A DNA stretch of 16,597 bases from JAMLIN01 sp041676645 (GTDB lineage Bacteria > Pseudomonadota > Gammaproteobacteria > Burkholderiales > Burkholderiaceae_E): the NCBI GenBank assembly GCA_041676645.1, contig JBAYRO010000069.1, forward strand, positions 1 through 16,597, in the 5' to 3' direction. Shown one piece after another: positions 13,444-16,597 of this stretch. Under the pieces are notes generated by a model. The model was given only the letters and a program-made list of their open reading frames with translations. It did no database searches and was not told where the DNA came from. The position numbers and the translations under genes are program-made. Positions within the stretch are counted from its first letter, which is position 1, and every line of letters begins with the position of its first letter.

Positions 13444-15051
13444 ATGAGCGCCGTCATCGAACCCACCGCAACCGTCTTTCCCGCAGCGCATCTCGAACCC
13501 AGCACGGCAGCGGCCCCGGCGGCGCGCGAGCTGCTCGTGCTGCTGGGCCATCCACGCGGCACCGATTCGCTTTGCGGCGCGCTCGCCAACGCCTATGTCC
13601 GCGGCGCGCGCGCGGCGGGCTGGCGCGCCCGCCTCGTCGATGTCTCGCGCCTCGAGTTCGATACCGACGTGCGCCTGCCCAGTCCCCGGGCCCAGGCGCT
13701 GGAGCCCGATCTCGAGCAGGTGCGCGACGGATTCTCCAGCGCCCGGCACATCGTGTTCGTCTATCCGAACTGGTGGGGCACGATGCCCGCCCTGCTCAAG
13801 GGCCTGCTCGACCGGGTCCTGGTGCCCGGCTGGGCGTTTCGCGAGTGCAGCGGCGGCACCGGCTTCGAGGGCCTGCTCGGCGGACGCAGCGCCGAGATCC
13901 TGACGACCATGGACACGCCGGATTTCGTCTACCGCTGGCTCTACCATGCCCCCGGCCAGCGGGCGATGGCCGATGCCACCCTCGGTTTCTGCGGCATCGA
14001 TGTGCTGCGCACGACCCGCTTCGGGATGGTGAAGTCCTCGACCCCGGCCGAGCGCGAACGCTGGCTGGAGGACGCGCGGTCACTCGGCGCCGGACTCGGC
14101 GAGGATCCGCTGCGCGATGCCCCGGGCGGGCTGGCTCGCCGCATGACGCCCTGGGTCCGGGCGCTGCGCCTGCAGTTCTACCCGATGAGCTTCATCGCCT
14201 ACTGGGTCGGCGCCCTGCTCGCCGCGCCCGCGGGCGGCATCGAGCCCTGGCGGTTCCTCTTCGGCTACCTGGTCCTGTTCCTGATCGAGGCGGCCACCGT
14301 CTTCATCAACGACATACACGACCACGAAAGCGATCGCCGCAATGCCTGGTGGGGGCCCTTCAGCGGCGGCTCCCGGGTTCTGCTCGACGGCCGGCTGGAG
14401 GTCGAGCAGCTCGCCCGCGGTGCCTGGTACGCGCTGGGCGGCGCCTTCATCGCCTGCCTCGTGCTGGTCGCGATGGCGCCGGTGGCAACGGGGCTGGCCA
14501 TACTCGCCGCAGCCCTGGTGCTGGGCGTGCTCGCGGTCGGCTACACCCTGCCCCCGCTCGCCCTGTCGCATCGCGGGCTGGGCGAGATCGATGTCGCGCT
14601 CACCAACGGCCTGGGCGTGCTGGTCTTCGGCTTCATCGCCCATGGCGGCAGCCCCGGCTCGACGCTGCCGTGGCTGGTCGGCCTGCCGATGGGCCTAGCG
14701 ATCCTGCCGGCGATCCTGCTCGCCGGCGTTCCGGACCATGACGCCGATGCCGCGAGCGGCAAGCGCATCCTGGTGGTGGCGATCGGCATCCGTCGCAGCA
14801 TCCAGCTGGCGGCCGCCAGTGTCGTGGCCGCCGTCGTGCTCGCCGCCGTCCTGCACCAGGCCGCCGGCATCACCGCGCTGGCCGGCGTCGCCGCTTTCGC
14901 CGGACTGCATGCCGTCGGGCTGGTGCCGGCGCTGCTGCGCGAGGCCGAGCGCGGCCCGGCGGCGCGACGCATCGACGGCCTGATCGTGGTCGCGCTCAGC
15001 TTCATCCTGTGGTTCGGCATCGTCCCGCTCGCGAATCTCCTGCGCGCCTGA
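13444..15051 (+). CDS. Fusion: NQO/MdaB-like quinone reductase domain + UbiA-type prenyltransferase domain
   Basis: The 535-residue protein joins two enzymes. Residues about 28-215 form a flavodoxin-like NAD(P)H:quinone oxidoreductase domain: GHPRGTDSLCGALANAY binds the FMN/FAD phosphate, and YPNWWGTMPALLKGLLDRV (107-125) is the hallmark of the NQO/MdaB/KefF family. Residues about 235-535 are a multi-helix membrane domain of the UbiA/MenA superfamily. Both Asp motifs are intact: NDIHDHESD (289-297) and DHDADAASGK (431-440), which bind Mg-prenyl diphosphate. One polypeptide could thus reduce a quinone and prenylate the resulting hydroquinone; this is inference. The gene is divergent from the flavin hydroxylase and followed after 49 nt by a LysR gene. 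ATG 13444 is the only sensible start. Both domains look complete and the frame is unbroken across the junction. Confidence 0.88.
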   Translation: MSAVIEPTATVFPAAHLEPSTAAAPAARELLVLLGHPRGTDSLCGALANAYVRGARAAGWRARLVDVSRLEFDTDVRLPSPRAQALEPDLEQVRDGFSSARHIVFVYPNWWGTMPALLKGLLDRVLVPGWAFRECSGGTGFEGLLGGRSAEILTTMDTPDFVYRWLYHAPGQRAMADATLGFCGIDVLRTTRFGMVKSSTPAERERWLEDARSLGAGLGEDPLRDAPGGLARRMTPWVRALRLQFYPMSFIAYWVGALLAAPAGGIEPWRFLFGYLVLFLIEAATVFINDIHDHESDRRNAWWGPFSGGSRVLLDGRLEVEQLARGAWYALGGAFIACLVLVAMAPVATGLAILAAALVLGVLAVGYTLPPLALSHRGLGEIDVALTNGLGVLVFGFIAHGGSPGSTLPWLVGLPMGLAILPAILLAGVPDHDADAASGKRILVVAIGIRRSIQLAAASVVAAVVLAAVLHQAAGITALAGVAAFAGLHAVGLVPALLREAERGPAARRIDGLIVVALSFILWFGIVPLANLLRA

Positions 15052-15100
15052 GCCATGATCGATACCCGATAATGCGGACTGCACCGCAGCGGATTCCTTC

Positions 15101-16006
15101 ATGCATCGCAGGTCCCCGCCCTGGGGCGCGATCGAGGCCTTCGTCGTCGCATCCCGCCTCGGCAGCTTCAAGGCGGCCGCCGAGGAACTCGGCGTCAGCC
15201 CCTCGGCCTTCTCGCGCCGCATCCAGGCACTGGAAGCGCATGTCAGCGCGCGCCTGTTCGACCGGGGCGATACCGCCCTGCGGCTGACCAAGGCCGGGCG
15301 ACGCTACCTCAACCGGCTCGAACCGGGCTACGCCGCGATCCGCGCCGCCACCGACTGGATGGCGCCCGCGCCCGGCCGGCGGCCGCTTCGCGTGGGCGTT
15401 TCGCAATCCTTCGCGATCGGCTGGCTGCTGCCACGACTGCAGCGCTTCCATGACGCCTGGCCCGACATCGAGATCACCCTGCATACCCGGGCGGGCAATC
15501 TCGACCTTGCCGGCGGCGCGGCCGACATCGCGATCCTCTTCGGGGACGGCCAGTGGCCCGGCATGCGCAGTCGCCGCCTGCTCGATACCGATGCGATGGT
15601 GGTCGGCGCGCCGGCGCTCGCGGGCGCATCGATCGCCGAGCTGGGAAGGCAGCGCCAGCTCGAGATGTTCTATCCGCCGGACCTCTGGCGCTACTGGCTC
15701 GACGCCACCGGCGAGACCGGCCTGGCGGGTGGCGAGCGACTCTATTTCGACAGCGGCCAGGTGATGTACGAAGCGGCCGCCCGCGGCCACGGCATCGCGA
15801 TCGGCATCGGGCCGCTGGCCGATCCCTTCCTGAAGAACGGCCGGCTGGTGCCGCTGCACGAGCGCACGGTGCGCCTGGCCGGCGGCCACTACATCGCCGC
15901 CCTGCCGGCGATGATGCACGAGCCGCCGGTCCGGGCGTTCTGGCGCTGGATCCTGGAGGAGCGGGCCGGCGGCGACGCGGTGGGCGACGATGCGGGGATC
16001 GAGTAG
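15101..16006 (+). CDS. LysR family transcriptional regulator
   Basis: The 301-residue protein has the N-terminal LysR helix-turn-helix at about 8-68 (WGAIEAFVVASRLGSFKAAA ... SPSAFSRRIQALEAHVSARLFDR ... LTKAGRRYL). A periplasmic-binding-protein-like effector domain of the GcvA-type subgroup runs from about 95 to 285. It lies 49 nt downstream of the fusion gene on the same strand, rather than divergent as is usual, so it may be partly cotranscribed. A lone -10-like GATAAT at 15068-15073 has no matching -35. Likely targets are the fusion gene and the divergent flavin hydroxylase; this is inferred from position. It converges on the HpaB-family gene with a hairpin repeat between. Confidence 0.9.
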   Translation: MHRRSPPWGAIEAFVVASRLGSFKAAAEELGVSPSAFSRRIQALEAHVSARLFDRGDTALRLTKAGRRYLNRLEPGYAAIRAATDWMAPAPGRRPLRVGVSQSFAIGWLLPRLQRFHDAWPDIEITLHTRAGNLDLAGGAADIAILFGDGQWPGMRSRRLLDTDAMVVGAPALAGASIAELGRQRQLEMFYPPDLWRYWLDATGETGLAGGERLYFDSGQVMYEAAARGHGIAIGIGPLADPFLKNGRLVPLHERTVRLAGGHYIAALPAMMHEPPVRAFWRWILEERAGGDAVGDDAGIE

Positions 16007-16047
16007 TTCGCCCGACGGGGCGACGAGGTGCGCAGCGAGCCGGCCGC

Positions 16048-16118
16048 GCGTGAAAATGGGGTCAGACACCATTTGATAAATGGTGTCTGACCCCATTTTC
16101 ATGACCCCATTTTCACGC
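16048..16118. repeat. REP-like hairpin repeat, copy 2 (three units)
   Basis: A perfect 24-bp inverted repeat at 16051-16074 and 16078-16101 has the loop GAT, as in copy 1. A third inverted unit (16102-16118) can pair with 16048-16064 instead. The core AAATGGGGTCAGAC is shared with copy 1. Positions that differ between the copies, such as CAGACACC against CAGACTCC, are matched by complementary changes in the opposite arm. It fills the gap between two convergent genes and its last base is the first base of the HpaB-family stop codon on the other strand. It could act as a bidirectional terminator or 3'-end stabiliser here. Confidence 0.85.
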
Positions 16119-16597
16119 TACCGCTCGCGCACCGTCGGCAACGGCACCATGACCGGCTGTCCCGGCGCGCTGCAACCCTGGTCGCAGCAGCGCCCCGGCT
16201 GCCGGTTGCGGGTGATGGGGCGATCCTCGCTCGAAGCCAGCACGCCGCGATCGAGCAGGCGCTCGACGAGATCCACCTTGTTGCCGATCGGATAATTGCG
16301 ATAGATCTCCTGCTTCATCGCGGCGGGCGATCCGCCGCCGTGCAGGCTGATGACCGAGTACCAGCCGCCCTGGTAGGACGCGGTCAGGTCCTCGATGAAG
16401 CGCGCCACCTCGACGCGCTTGTCGGCGGGTACCGCCGGGTTGGCGCGCAGCACCTCGGAGAGCTGCGCCGCGGTGGCCGGGTTGTGGTCCTCGTCGGGGC
16501 CGGGCAGCGCCACCACCAGGCCGCCCGAGACTTCGTGCGCGAGCCGGTGCATGTCGTAGATCTGGGTGGCGAGCAGCAGCTTGCCGATGTTGGCGAA
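16118..16597 (-). CDS. HpaB-family flavin-dependent hydroxylase / 4-hydroxybutyryl-CoA dehydratase-like protein (C-terminal part; 5' end outside window)
   Basis: The frame is open to the window edge, showing the last 159 residues. The segment FANIGKLLLATQIYDMHRLA, then GGLVVALPGPDEDHNP, VARFIEDLTASYQGGWYSVI and a C-terminal RNYPIG...LVERLLDRG are characteristic of the HpaB C-terminal domain. This superfamily includes 4-hydroxyphenylacetate 3-monooxygenase (FADH2-dependent) and 4-hydroxybutyryl-CoA dehydratase/isomerase. The tail carries a cysteine cluster, GRCCDQGC. The fragment does not decide between hydroxylase and dehydratase. The TAG stop directly abuts the hairpin repeat. It converges on the LysR gene and may belong to another operon that enters from the right. 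Confidence 0.85.
   Translation of the reverse strand, partial: FANIGKLLLATQIYDMHRLAHEVSGGLVVALPGPDEDHNPATAAQLSEVLRANPAVPADKRVEVARFIEDLTASYQGGWYSVISLHGGGSPAAMKQEIYRNYPIGNKVDLVERLLDRGVLASSEDRPITRNRQPGRCCDQGCSAPGQPVMVPLPTVRER

Noticed and set aside
12004..13947. Long minus-strand open frame of 647 codons
   Set aside because: It is a shadow frame of the hydroxylase gene that also runs antisense through the fusion gene and REP element; its translation is low-complexity.
12006..14741. Very long plus-strand open frame (over 900 codons) across the hydroxylase gene and into the fusion gene
   Set aside because: It is antisense to the hydroxylase and out of frame with the fusion gene, crosses the REP hairpin, and its Arg/Ala/Gly-rich translation has no domain motifs. 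GC-rich DNA produces such shadows.
13284..16118. The two hairpin repeats as ends of one composite mobile element or as a CRISPR array
   Set aside because: Only two copies occur 2.7 kb apart, each palindromic with its own third unit, with no transposase between and no spacer-repeat periodicity. Independent dispersed REP-like copies are simpler.

Overview
The window is about 16.6 kb of GC-rich chromosome with compact, often overlapping genes. The families (leucine catabolism, IclR and LysR regulators, stand-alone E1 dehydrogenase pairs, flavin hydroxylases) suggest a metabolically versatile proteobacterium, most likely a betaproteobacterium or a related environmental lineage. This is inferred from gene content only; no rRNA or tRNA was seen. 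Both edges cut through a gene. No gene-free stretch exceeds 300 bases.

Region A (1-4850, plus strand) is one tight operon. It starts with the 3' part of a biotin-dependent carboxylase alpha subunit (methylcrotonyl-CoA carboxylase type, liuD). A GhrA-like D-2-hydroxyacid dehydrogenase, HMG-CoA lyase (liuE), a 70-aa DUF1289 Cys protein, a small membrane protein and a metallo-beta-lactamase-fold hydrolase follow. The carboxylase and the lyase are the last part of leucine breakdown to acetyl-CoA and acetoacetate. The last three genes overlap each other, and the hydrolase appears to start at TTG.

Region B (4851-6165) is a lone Cdc6/Orc1-like AAA ATPase with a C-terminal winged helix. Its upstream region is noticeably AT-rich and carries inverted repeats, which suggests an acquired cassette.

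Region C (6166-11200) is an eroded catabolic operon on the minus strand with a divergent IclR regulator. In transcription order it holds an uncharacterised 348-aa Cys-motif protein, a 49-codon SDR remnant, an intact E1 alpha/beta pair, an internally deleted and frameshifted acyl-CoA synthetase, and a possible scrap of a transporter binding protein. The divergent intergenic region has two palindromes of identical design (GTTCAG-N4-CTGAAY) about 96 bp apart. One lies before each gene, so they are good IclR operator candidates.

Region D (11236-16597) is a cluster of redox and aromatic-type enzymes. It holds a FAD aromatic-ring hydroxylase translationally coupled to a DUF2783 protein. Divergent from these is a 535-aa fusion of an NQO/MdaB-like quinone reductase to a UbiA-type prenyltransferase, followed by a LysR regulator. 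The 3' part of an HpaB-family gene converges on it from the right edge. Two long hairpin repeats built on AAATGGGGTCAGAC, both with a GAT loop and an extra third unit, sit in this region: one in the divergent promoter gap, the other abutting the stop codon of the HpaB-family gene. The fusion protein and its neighbours are the best candidate here for an undescribed system.
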